From: Micromonospora inositola
GTDB taxonomy: Bacteria; Actinomycetota; Actinomycetes; Mycobacteriales; Micromonosporaceae
Length of the DNA: 64,000 nt
Reading direction: 5' to 3'
Assembly (NCBI RefSeq): GCF_900090285.1
Contig: NZ_LT607754.1
Coordinates: 1,550,001 to 1,614,000 of the forward strand
In this document: positions 57,548 to 64,000 of the stretch, piece after piece
Position numbering within the stretch: position 1 is the first letter of the stretch
Layout of the letters: each line of letters begins with the position of its first letter
The notes under the pieces: model-generated
Told to the model about the DNA's origin: nothing
Seen by the model: the letters and a program-made list of their open reading frames with translations, nothing else
Database searches by the model: none
Made by a program: the position numbers and the translations under genes

Positions 57548-59007
57548 CAGATCCCGTACTCCTTCCAGCGCTTGTCGACCAGCGAGACCACCTCGGGCGA
57601 CATGGACATCTCCTCCGGCCAACCCCGGGTGTAGCCCTCGGTGGGCAGCTTGCGGGTCGCGTCGACGCCCACCTTGCCGCCCCAGAACTGCTGGTACGAC
57701 GCGTGGTCGAGGTGGTCCACGGGCCCCTCAGTGAGGAGCAGGTCGCGGGCGTAGTCGACGTTGCCGAAGGCGCGGAAGGCGACCTCGTTGTAGTCGTGCA
57801 CGTCGCAGTCCTCGTCGACGATCACGATCAGCTTGGTCAGCGACATCAGGTGGGCGCCCCAGATCGCGTTCATCACCTTCTGCGCGTGCTTCGGGTAGCG
57901 CTTGCGGATGGACACGATCGCGCAGTTGTGGAAGACCCCGACGGCGGGCAGGTCGTAGTCGACGATGTCCGGGATCAGCAGCTTGAGCAGCGGCTGGAAG
58001 ATCCGCTCGGTGGCCTTGCCGAGGCCGTGGTCCTCCTGCGGCGGCTTGGAGGTGACGATCGAGTGGTAGACCGGGTCGCGCTGCATGGTCATCGCCTCGA
58101 TGTGCAGCACCGGGAACGGCTCGACCGGGGTGTAGAAGCCGGTGTGGTCGCCGAACGGTCCCTCGGGCAGCCGCTCGCCCGGCTCCAGGTAGCCCTCCAG
58201 CACGATCTGCGCGTGCGCCGGCACCTGCAACGGCACGGTGAGGCAGTCGACCATCTCGACCCGCTCGCCGCGCAGGAACCCGGCGAACAGATACTCGTCG
58301 ATGTCGCTGGGGAGCGGCGCGGAGGCGGCGTACGAGACCACCGGGTCGCAGCCGATCGCCACCGCGACGGGGAGTCGCTGGCCGAGCCGCTCGGCGACCG
58401 CGTGGTGGGCGGTGGAGTCCTTGTGGATCTGCCAGTGCATGCCGAGGGTGTTCCGGCCGTGCTGTTGGAGCCGGTAGAGGCCCAGGTTGCGCTTGCCGGT
58501 CTCCGGGTGCTTGGTGTGGGTCAGCCCGTAGTTGTGGAAGATCCCGCCGTCGCCGGGCCAGACCTGCAGCCCGGGCAGCCGGTTGAGGTCGACGTCGTCG
58601 CCCCGGTAGACCACCTGCTGGCAGGGGGCGGTCTTCACCTTGCGCGGCGGCACCGACTTGAGCTGCATGACCTTGCCCAGGCCCTCGCGGATGCCGGACC
58701 AGCCGACCGGCAGCTCCGGCTTGATCAGCGCGCCGATCCGCTCGCCGACCTCGTCGAGGGAGTCGACGCCGAGCGCCATCGCCATCCGCTTCTCGGTGCC
58801 GAACAGGTTGATCGCGACCGGCATCTCACCCCGGGTGGGGCGCTCGAAGAGCAGCGCCGGGCCGCCGGCCCGGACGGCCCGGGTGACCACCTCGCTGATC
58901 TCCAGGGTGGGGTCGACCGGGACGCTCACCCGCCGCAGCTCACCCGCGCGCTCCAGCGCCGCGAGGAAGTCCTTGAGATCGGTGTACGGGAAGCCACGAG
59001 CCGCCAT
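57547..59007 (-). CDS. UbiD-family decarboxylase (probable MqnL)
   Basis: A 486-residue prenyl-FMN-dependent decarboxylase: GGIFHNYGLTHTKHPETGKR, LGMHWQIHKDSTAHH and the Glu-containing EGPFGDHTGFYTPVEPFP are typical of UbiD/MenA-type decarboxylases. It should act on the carboxylated naphthoate intermediate of the futalosine route. ATG at 59007. Translationally coupled to the UbiA-type gene. Confidence 0.92.
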   Translation of the reverse strand: MAARGFPYTDLKDFLAALERAGELRRVSVPVDPTLEISEVVTRAVRAGGPALLFERPTRGEMPVAINLFGTEKRMAMALGVDSLDEVGERIGALIKPELPVGWSGIREGLGKVMQLKSVPPRKVKTAPCQQVVYRGDDVDLNRLPGLQVWPGDGGIFHNYGLTHTKHPETGKRNLGLYRLQQHGRNTLGMHWQIHKDSTAHHAVAERLGQRLPVAVAIGCDPVVSYAASAPLPSDIDEYLFAGFLRGERVEMVDCLTVPLQVPAHAQIVLEGYLEPGERLPEGPFGDHTGFYTPVEPFPVLHIEAMTMQRDPVYHSIVTSKPPQEDHGLGKATERIFQPLLKLLIPDIVDYDLPAVGVFHNCAIVSIRKRYPKHAQKVMNAIWGAHLMSLTKLIVIVDEDCDVHDYNEVAFRAFGNVDYARDLLLTEGPVDHLDHASYQQFWGGKVGVDATRKLPTEGYTRGWPEEMSMSPEVVSLVDKRWKEYGI

Positions 59008-59139
59008 GCCAGCCAGTCTCCCGCACCGGCCTCCCGGTCGCCCAAGCCGGGTGCTGTGACGCGGCCGATGCCGCCGCCGGCCCCGCATGGCCGGGCCGTT
59101 GTCGGGTAGTCGAGCCGCCCGGCGACGGAGGGGGCGGCG

Positions 59140-60012
59140 ATGGGCGAGGGGCGGGTCCCGGCGGGGTTCACCGAGCAGCGGGCACGGGTCGGCGAGGTCA
59201 ACCTCAACTACGTGCGGGGCGGCAGCGGTCCCCCGCTGGTGCTGCTGCACGGCTATCCGCAGTGCTGGCACATGTGGCGGCACCTGCTACCGGAGCTGGG
59301 GCGCTCGTTCGAGGTGGTCGCGCCGGACCTGCGCGGCTTCGGCGACAGCGACGCCCCGGCCGGCGGGTACGAGAAGAAGACTCTCGCCGCCGACCTGCAC
59401 GGCCTGCTCGCCGGGCTCGGCCTGACCGGCGACATCCGGCTGGTCGGCCACGACCTGGGCACCATGGTCGCGTACGCCTACGCCGCCACCCATCCCGACG
59501 TGGTGTCCCGGTTGGTGCTCACCGAGGCGCCCATCCCGGACGGGAGCATCTACGCCTTCCCGGCCCTGACGGCCGCCGGTCCGGCGGTGTGGAACTTCGG
59601 CTTCTTCAACCTCACCAACGGCCTGCCGGAGCAACTGATCACCGGCCGGGAGACGCTCTGGGTGGACCGCTTCACCGACTCGATCATGGTGAACAAGGGC
59701 AGCATCGGCCCGGACGACGCCGAGGAGTACGCCCGGCACCTGCGCGACCCGGATCATCTGCGGGCCAGCTTCGACTGGTTCCGGGCCTTCGGGCAGGACG
59801 TGGCGGACAACGCCGCGTACCGGTCGACGAAGTTGCCGATGCCGGTGCTCGCCGTCGGCGCCCGGGCCAGCCTCGGCGAGCAGGTGGCCGAGCAGGTCCG
59901 CCGCTACGCCACCACGGTCACCGGCGAGGTGGTCGAGGACTGCGGCCACTGGCTCTTCGAGGAGCGGCCGGCCGAGCTGGCCGCCCTGCTGCTGCCCTTC
60001 CTGCGCGGCTGA
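59140..60012 (+). CDS. alpha/beta hydrolase (epoxide hydrolase/dehalogenase type)
   Basis: A 290-residue alpha/beta-hydrolase: oxyanion segment LLHGYPQCWHMWRHLLPE, nucleophile Asp105 in VGHDLGTMVAYAYA (Asp, not Ser, so the epoxide hydrolase/haloalkane dehalogenase branch), catalytic His270 in CGHWLFEE. The motif DLRGFGDSDAP is characteristic. ATG at 59140 behind GGAGGGGG. It converges with the AhpD-like gene, 4 nt apart. Confidence 0.9.
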   Translation: MGEGRVPAGFTEQRARVGEVNLNYVRGGSGPPLVLLHGYPQCWHMWRHLLPELGRSFEVVAPDLRGFGDSDAPAGGYEKKTLAADLHGLLAGLGLTGDIRLVGHDLGTMVAYAYAATHPDVVSRLVLTEAPIPDGSIYAFPALTAAGPAVWNFGFFNLTNGLPEQLITGRETLWVDRFTDSIMVNKGSIGPDDAEEYARHLRDPDHLRASFDWFRAFGQDVADNAAYRSTKLPMPVLAVGARASLGEQVAEQVRRYATTVTGEVVEDCGHWLFEERPAELAALLLPFLRG

Positions 60013-60016
60013 CGCC

Positions 60017-60577
60017 TTACCGGGCCGGTTGCCAGGCGTACGCGGCCAGGGGCGGGTCGAGCGGCGCGTCGGTGAGCCGGTTCGCGAAGGTCGAGATGGT
60101 GTAGGTCCCGACGCCGAGCACCACGTCGAGGGCGTGCCGGGGCTGCCAGCCGGCGTCGAGGAAGGCGGCCAGCTGGGCGTCCGGGACGGCGCCCCGGTGG
60201 TCGAGGACGGCCAGGGTGAACCGGCGCAGCGCCGCGAGCCGGGCGTCGGGCGGCTCGGTCCCGTCGCGCAGGGCGGCGATCAGTTCCGGGCCGGCGCCGT
60301 GCCGCTCCAGCGTGGCGGTGTGCATCGCCACGCAGATGTGGCACTCGTTCCGGGTGGCGACGGTGAGCACGACCACCTCCCGGGCGACCGGGTCGAGGTC
60401 GGTGGCCTCGAAGATGGCGTTGGCGGTGAGGAAGCCCTTGAGCAGCTCCGGGGACTCCGCCATCAGGCCGACGCCGGTGGGCAGGTGGCCGAGCTTGCGG
60501 TGGATGCCGGCCATGGTCGGACGCGCGGCGGCGGGCGCGGTGTCGGGGGTGTGGACGGTGAAGACCGGTCGGTGCAT
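60017..60577 (-). CDS. AhpD-like carboxymuconolactone decarboxylase-family protein
   Basis: A 186-residue all-helical protein. The redox motif CHIC in ATRNECHICVAMHTATLERH is the AhpD/CMD active site, with the upstream VAREVVVLTVA. Proteins of this type act as peroxide-related reductases or are uncharacterised. ATG at 60577 behind GAGAGGGG. It is divergent from the MarR gene and probably regulated by it through two palindromes in between. Confidence 0.88.
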   Translation of the reverse strand: MHRPVFTVHTPDTAPAAARPTMAGIHRKLGHLPTGVGLMAESPELLKGFLTANAIFEATDLDPVAREVVVLTVATRNECHICVAMHTATLERHGAGPELIAALRDGTEPPDARLAALRRFTLAVLDHRGAVPDAQLAAFLDAGWQPRHALDVVLGVGTYTISTFANRLTDAPLDPPLAAYAWQPAR

Positions 60578-60598
60578 GCCGGCCCCTCTCGGATAAGA

Positions 60599-60617
60599 TG
60601 GTCAACGTGGTTGACCA
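60599..60617. promoter_or_regulatory. palindromic MarR-type operator 1
   Basis: A 19-bp palindrome tggtcaacgtggttgacca (7-bp arms, 5-nt centre) lies 22 nt upstream of the AhpD-like start and 24 nt upstream of the MarR ATG. MarR dimers bind sites of this size; it would cover the divergent promoters. Confidence 0.75.
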
Positions 60618-60630
60618 GATAGTAAACTGG

Positions 60631-60648
60631 GTTGTCGAATATGACAAC
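60631..60648. promoter_or_regulatory. palindromic MarR-type operator 2 over the MarR start
   Basis: An 18-bp palindrome, gttgtc/gacaac around gaatat, covers the MarR ATG at 60641. Its centre is about 31 bp, three helical turns, from operator 1, so two dimers could bind on the same DNA face. No ribosome-binding site precedes the ATG, which suggests a leaderless transcript. Confidence 0.7.
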
Positions 60649-61111
60649 GCCTGACCGCCCCGGCTTCGTACTTCCCCTGCTGCTGCTGGCCGGCTTCCGC
60701 ACGCTCATCGACGACCTGCACGCCGAGCTGGCCCGGCAGGGCCACCCGGAGCTGCGACCGGCGCACGGCTTCGTCCTCCAGGCCGTCGGCCCCGACGGCA
60801 CCACCGCCTCCGAACTGGGCCAGCGGCTCGGCGTGTCCAAGCAGGCGGCCGGCAAGACGGTGGACCGGCTGGTCGCCCTCGGCTACCTGGAACGCGCCGA
60901 CGACCCCGCCGACGCCCGGCGCAAGCTGGTCCGGATGACGGAGCGGGGGCTGGACGGGCTGCGCCGCTCCGCGGTCGTCTTCGACGAGCTGCGCGACCGC
61001 TGGGCGGCGACGCTCGGCCCAGACCGCGTCGCAGCCATGGAGGACGACCTGCGGACGGTCGCCTCGGCGAACTTCTTCCGCCTCGACGTCCCCGGCTGGT
61101 TCGGCGGCTGA
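60641..61111 (+). CDS. MarR-family transcriptional regulator
   Basis: A 156-residue winged-helix regulator: TASELGQRLGVSKQAAGKTV (recognition helix), ALGYLERADDPADARRKLVR (wing, with the conserved DxRxxxV/L pattern), helical dimerisation ends. The ATG at 60641 was chosen. A TTG three codons upstream is possible. Divergent from the AhpD-like gene; the shared region contains two palindromes. Likely an autorepressor responding to an oxidant or phenolic. Confidence 0.9.
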   Translation: MTTPDRPGFVLPLLLLAGFRTLIDDLHAELARQGHPELRPAHGFVLQAVGPDGTTASELGQRLGVSKQAAGKTVDRLVALGYLERADDPADARRKLVRMTERGLDGLRRSAVVFDELRDRWAATLGPDRVAAMEDDLRTVASANFFRLDVPGWFGG

Positions 61112-61192
61112 CCGGCGGGCCGGGTCCGGCCGCTGCCCCCGCCCAGTTCCGGACGGTCGCCCCTCATCCGGCGCGGCAACCATCCGATCGCG

Positions 61193-61265
61193 CCCTTTGC
61201 TCTGCTTCACCATAGGCAACAGGCACGGTCGGTAACTGTTGCGTCCGCTGCAGCAGAGCAAAGGG
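61193..61265. repeat. nested stem-loop element (REP-like or small RNA)
   Basis: Outer arms 61193-61206 and 61252-61265 are a perfect 14-bp inverted repeat (ccctttgctctgct). Inside lie 7-bp arms gcaacag (61216-61222) and ctgttgc (61236-61242). The 73-nt unit sits in a 436-nt gap (61112-61547) with no convincing gene, too far from the MarR stop to be an ordinary terminator. A dispersed palindromic repeat, MITE remnant or structured RNA are all possible. Confidence 0.7.
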
Positions 61266-61460
61266 GCCGCGAGGAGTGGTTGCCGGTCGGGGCTTCGAGT
61301 CGAAGAGGCCTGGTCAGAGGCCTCCACCCGATCGGGAAGGCGGCGACGCCGCCAGTGTCGAGCACCTCCTCGGCACGCTTCAGGTAGGCGTGACTGGGGG
61401 CCGCGTGACCCAGCTCCAACGCGGAGGCCATCGAAGCCCCGACATGACCATCGCAATTCG

Positions 61461-61491
61461 TAGAACTGCACTTCTTAGAAGTGTGGTTCTA
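61461..61491. promoter_or_regulatory. 31-bp imperfect palindrome
   Basis: tagaactgcacttct (61461-61475) pairs with 61477-61491 with two mismatches that are G-U wobbles in RNA. It is AT-richer than its surroundings and 57 nt upstream of a small open frame, so an operator is likely. The ends tagaac/gttcta resemble the palindrome at 22053-22073. Confidence 0.5.
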
Positions 61492-61547
61492 AATATTGCA
61501 GCCGGACGGACCCGACAGGTCCGTTGCCGAGGGGCCACGATGGCCCC

Positions 61548-61775
61548 ATGGACGACGCGTACGTGGTGGGCGACCCCGACGGCCTCTCGCCCCTGCTCCA
61601 GGAGATCCGGGACGCCGTGGCCCGGGAGCTGCACGCCCAGTTCGCCCTGCGGGCCGACCGCCTCGACCTCGCCAACCTGCCGGAGGTCGCGTACCAGGTG
61701 ACCCTGCGCGTCGACGGCGTGCTGAACGGGCGTCGCCCGGCGACCGGGACCTCATCCGTCACCGCCTCCCCTTAG
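61548..61775 (+). CDS. small hypothetical protein
   Basis: 75 residues starting MDDAYVVGDPDGLSPLLQEI, with helical acidic segments (RDAVARELHAQFALRADRLD) and a Val/Thr-rich stretch (VAYQVTLRVDGVLNGRRP). No known family. Coding bias is fair and it follows an operator-like palindrome, but the last 15 residues look like run-on sequence before the remnant that begins at 61789, so the 3' end may be damaged. Confidence 0.45.
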   Translation: MDDAYVVGDPDGLSPLLQEIRDAVARELHAQFALRADRLDLANLPEVAYQVTLRVDGVLNGRRPATGTSSVTASP

Positions 61776-61788
61776 CGAGCCGGTCGAC

Positions 61789-62103
61789 GTGATCGGCGCC
61801 GAGCACCAGTCTGCGGCCGGCCAGTACTACCTGCGCGACATCCGCGGCGCGTTCGACGTCGTCGCCCTCGGCGCGACCGCCACCGGTTCGGTCGGCGACA
61901 CCGTCCAGGTCGAGGTCGGCCTGCGCAACGACGGCCCCGGCGTGCCGGACGGCATTCATCTCCGGCGACAACGCCGCCCGGTTCACATTCACCCCGCCGG
62001 CCGGGACCACCATCACCGGCAGCCCGGCCCGGTGCTGGCTCTGGGGTGACGAGGAGAGCGGCGAGGCGCCGACGACCTGGTACTGCCCGAAGCCGGGTGG
62101 GCG
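61789..62103 (+). pseudogene. fragment of a secreted beta-domain (DUF11-like) protein, frameshifted
   Basis: From 61789 the frame reads QSAAGQYYLRDIRGAFDVV, then GDTVQVEVGLRNDGPGVPDG. Near 61951-61955 the similarity moves to the next frame: FISGDNAARFTFTPPAGTT, then CWLWGDEESGEAPTTWYC. Together this is part of an extracellular beta-sandwich repeat like those in LPXTG-type proteins. Signal peptide and C-terminus are missing, and the fragment ends against the convergent ccsB gene. Confidence 0.65.
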
Positions 62104-62109
62104 TACAGG

Positions 62110-63093
62110 TCAGCTGACCCCGGCGTACGAGTGCAGGCCGGTGAAGAAGAAGTTGACCCCGAACAGGTTCATCAGCATGGTCAGGAAGCCCAGGATGGCG
62201 ATCCAGGTGGCCACGTTCCGCTTGATGCTCGGGGTGGCCCGGGCGTGCAGGTAGCCGGCGTAGACCACCCAGGAGATGAACGCCCAGGTCTCCTTCGGGT
62301 CCCAGCCCCACGCCCGACCCCAGGCCGCCTCGGCCCAGATCGCCCCGGCGATCACCGCGAAGGTGAAGATCGGGAACGCGAAGGCGTGCAGCGCGAAGGT
62401 CATCCGTTCCAGCCCGGCCGCCGCCGGCAGCCGGCGGGCCAGGGTGTACGGGAAGCTGCGCCGCCCCTGCTCCCAGCCCGCCCGCATCAGGTACGCCGCC
62501 GCCGGCACCACGCCCAGCAGGAAGATGCCGGAGGCGAAGACGATCGTCGACACGTGGATCACGAACCAGTACGACTGGAGCGCCGGCATCAGCGGCGTGA
62601 CCTGGACGTAGAGCCTCAGCTCGGCGAAGGCCAGCAGCAGCACCATGACCAGGGTCAGGAAGAGCCCGAGCCGGCGCAGCGCGGGGCGCTTCCAGAGCAC
62701 CGCCAGCCAGGCTGCGGTCCCGATGAAGGTGACCGTCAGCACGAACTCGTACATGTTGCCCCAGGGCATGCGCTCGGCGGCGAGGCCCCGGGTGACCAGG
62801 GCGCCGAGGTGGAGCGCGGCGGCGAGCGCGGTGACCCAACCGGCGATCCGACCGGCCACCAGGGCCCGCTGCGCCGACCGGCCGGGCCGGGGGTCGGCCG
62901 GGGCGGCGGGTGGCTCGACGGTCCCGCCGGCGCCGCCGATTCCCGCGCCGACCAGCTCCCGGGCCGGGGCGGCGGCCGTCGCCGGCACCGCGCGGGCGTT
63001 GCCGAGCGCGTACTCGACGGCGTGGCTGATCATCGCGACCAGGTACGCCAGGATCGCGAAGGTCACCAGCTGGTCGGAGAGTGCGGACATCAC
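62110..63093 (-). CDS. ccsB: cytochrome c biogenesis protein CcsB/ResC (haem handling, system II)
   Basis: A 327-residue, eight-helix membrane protein. The tryptophan-rich haem motif WGRAWGWDPKETWAFISW is complete, and histidines flank it (AALHLGALVTRG, VIHVSTIVFASGIF, LHAFAFPIF). A Gly/Pro-rich insert occupies residues 45-80. The GTG at 63093 overlaps the resB stop (GTGA); ATG at 63090 is the alternative. With ResB it exports and attaches haem for cytochromes of the menaquinol-oxidising chain. Confidence 0.93.
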   Translation of the reverse strand: MMSALSDQLVTFAILAYLVAMISHAVEYALGNARAVPATAAAPARELVGAGIGGAGGTVEPPAAPADPRPGRSAQRALVAGRIAGWVTALAAALHLGALVTRGLAAERMPWGNMYEFVLTVTFIGTAAWLAVLWKRPALRRLGLFLTLVMVLLLAFAELRLYVQVTPLMPALQSYWFVIHVSTIVFASGIFLLGVVPAAAYLMRAGWEQGRRSFPYTLARRLPAAAGLERMTFALHAFAFPIFTFAVIAGAIWAEAAWGRAWGWDPKETWAFISWVVYAGYLHARATPSIKRNVATWIAILGFLTMLMNLFGVNFFFTGLHSYAGVS

Positions 63094-64000
63094 TCGACTC
63101 CTTCTCGCGCCAGCCCGTCGCCCCGCTCGTCGGCGCCGACCGCGGCGACCAACTGGGCGAACTCGTCGGCGAACCCTGGATGGTCGGTGCGCGGCAGCCC
63201 ACCGGCCTCCACCAAGCTACTACCGCTCGTCGGAGATCCGCCGTCGGGGGGCGTGACCCGGAACCAGACCCGCCGGCGCCGGCCGAAGAGCGAGCCCATC
63301 AGACCGGCGAGCAGCACCACGCAGGCGCCGAGCAGCAGCGCCTGCCCCGGGGCGTACCGGACGGAGAGGGTGACGTACGGCTTCGTCCCGACGAACTCCA
63401 GCGTGCTGCCGTCGTCCAGGGTCCATTTCTCGCCCATGCCGAGCTTCTTGTCGCCGACCTGCTTGAGCTTGCCGTTGTCGACCTGCCGCTGGTCGAGCTT
63501 GTAGACCGACCCGGGGATGCCGGCGTCCAGCCCGAGGTTGCCCCGGTACGCGACCAGGACCACCGCCGGGTTCCGCTCGGTGGGGTACTGCGACGCGACG
63601 AACGGCGCCGTGTCCGGGGCCGTCGGCAGGTAGAGCCCGTCGAAGGCGACCTGCTGGTCGGCGGCCCGCTTGCCGGTCTTCGGGTCGACGTTGGCGTCCG
63701 GGAAGGCGGCCACGCCCTCGCCGGTGAGACCGACGTCACCGGTGGTCAGGAACGGCACGGTGCTGGTCTGGCTGCGGCCGTACTTGTCGGTGTACTTCAG
63801 GATCGGGGCGTACCCGTGGCCGAGCAGGTAGACGTTGGCGGAGCCGAGCCGCAGCGGCGAGTTGACCGAGAAGTCGGCGGTCCGCTTGGACCCGTCCGTG
63901 TCGTCCACGCTCACCGTGGCCCGGAAGCTGGCCGGCTGCCCGGACGGGAGGAACTTCGCGTGGAAGTCGTCCAGGGTGAGGCAGAACGGCGGCAGGTCGG
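63090..64000 (-). CDS. resB: cytochrome c biogenesis protein ResB/Ccs1 (5'-truncated by window edge)
   Basis: The C-terminal 302 residues of ResB, partner of CcsB in system II cytochrome c maturation. Visible segments are LPPFCLTLDDFHAKFLPSGQ, LGHGYAPILKYTDKYGRSQT and the last membrane helix QALLLGACVVLLAGLMGSLF followed by RRRRVWFRV. The extracytoplasmic beta-rich domain is intact as far as seen; the N-terminal helices lie beyond 64000. Confidence 0.93.
   Translation of the reverse strand, partial: DLPPFCLTLDDFHAKFLPSGQPASFRATVSVDDTDGSKRTADFSVNSPLRLGSANVYLLGHGYAPILKYTDKYGRSQTSTVPFLTTGDVGLTGEGVAAFPDANVDPKTGKRAADQQVAFDGLYLPTAPDTAPFVASQYPTERNPAVVLVAYRGNLGLDAGIPGSVYKLDQRQVDNGKLKQVGDKKLGMGEKWTLDDGSTLEFVGTKPYVTLSVRYAPGQALLLGACVVLLAGLMGSLFGRRRRVWFRVTPPDGGSPTSGSSLVEAGGLPRTDHPGFADEFAQLVAAVGADERGDGLAREGVE

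Noticed and set aside
61260..61330. tRNA-like stretch near ggggcttcgagtcgaagagg
   Set aside because: No cloverleaf with acceptor, anticodon and T arms can be drawn; only a short local hairpin.
61141..61520. Possible coding frames on either strand around the nested palindrome
   Set aside because: Frames run through the inverted repeats, lack starts with ribosome-binding sites and match no known protein.

Overview
The window is high-GC, densely packed actinobacterial DNA. Its gene complement and order look like a Micromonospora-type member of the Micromonosporaceae: GTG/TTG starts are common, stop and start codons often overlap (GTGA, ATGA, TGATG), and it carries BldC-type, Cds1-type and HelD-type proteins. 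The genus is an inference from protein style and layout; no marker gene is present to confirm it. No rRNA, tRNA, CRISPR array, phage or complete insertion sequence was seen.

Layout. (1) 1-15940, minus strand: a complete nuoA-to-nuoN operon for respiratory complex I, with nuoN cut by the window edge. (2) 16042-21472, minus: menaquinone genes (a MenJ-like reductase, menG, mqnC) interrupted by a small hypothetical gene and an LPXTG-type surface protein. (3) 21556-28080: a decayed VapBC-type toxin-antitoxin locus, a phenylacetyl-CoA epoxidase operon paaABCDE, and a divergent tandem pair of secreted serine beta-lactamase-fold proteins. (4) 28208-36991: mqnA, an MFS exporter with its ArsR-type regulator, a HelD-type RNA-polymerase-associated helicase, a four-gene membrane protein/wHTH/ABC cassette and a VOC protein. 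(5) 37013-43130: a btuFCD-type ABC importer behind a recognisable cobalamin riboswitch, then a tandem pair of secreted C39-like cysteine peptidases. (6) 43186-51758: small membrane proteins, mqnE, a secreted NlpC/P60 hydrolase, a proline-rich membrane protein, a DEAD-box RNA helicase with a structured leader, and a putative glycolipid-binding protein. (7) 51774-61111: a Cds1-like cysteine desulfhydrase, SDR, Lrp/AsnC and BldC-type regulators, then ubiX/ubiA/ubiD-type genes (late menaquinone steps) with a class I terpene synthase wedged among them, followed by an alpha/beta hydrolase and a MarR-controlled AhpD-like protein. (8) 61112-64000: structured non-coding DNA, gene remnants and the ccsB-resB cytochrome c maturation pair.

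How it fits together. The backbone is respiration: complex I reduces menaquinone. Most of the futalosine (Mqn) route to menaquinone is dispersed through the same window: MqnA, MqnC and MqnE, the probable late steps MqnP (UbiA family), MqnL (UbiD family) and MqnM (UbiX family), then MenG and a MenJ-like saturase. MqnB and MqnD were not found here. CcsB/ResB serve the downstream cytochromes. Between these conserved blocks sit accessory insertions, which account for most of the unusual observations.
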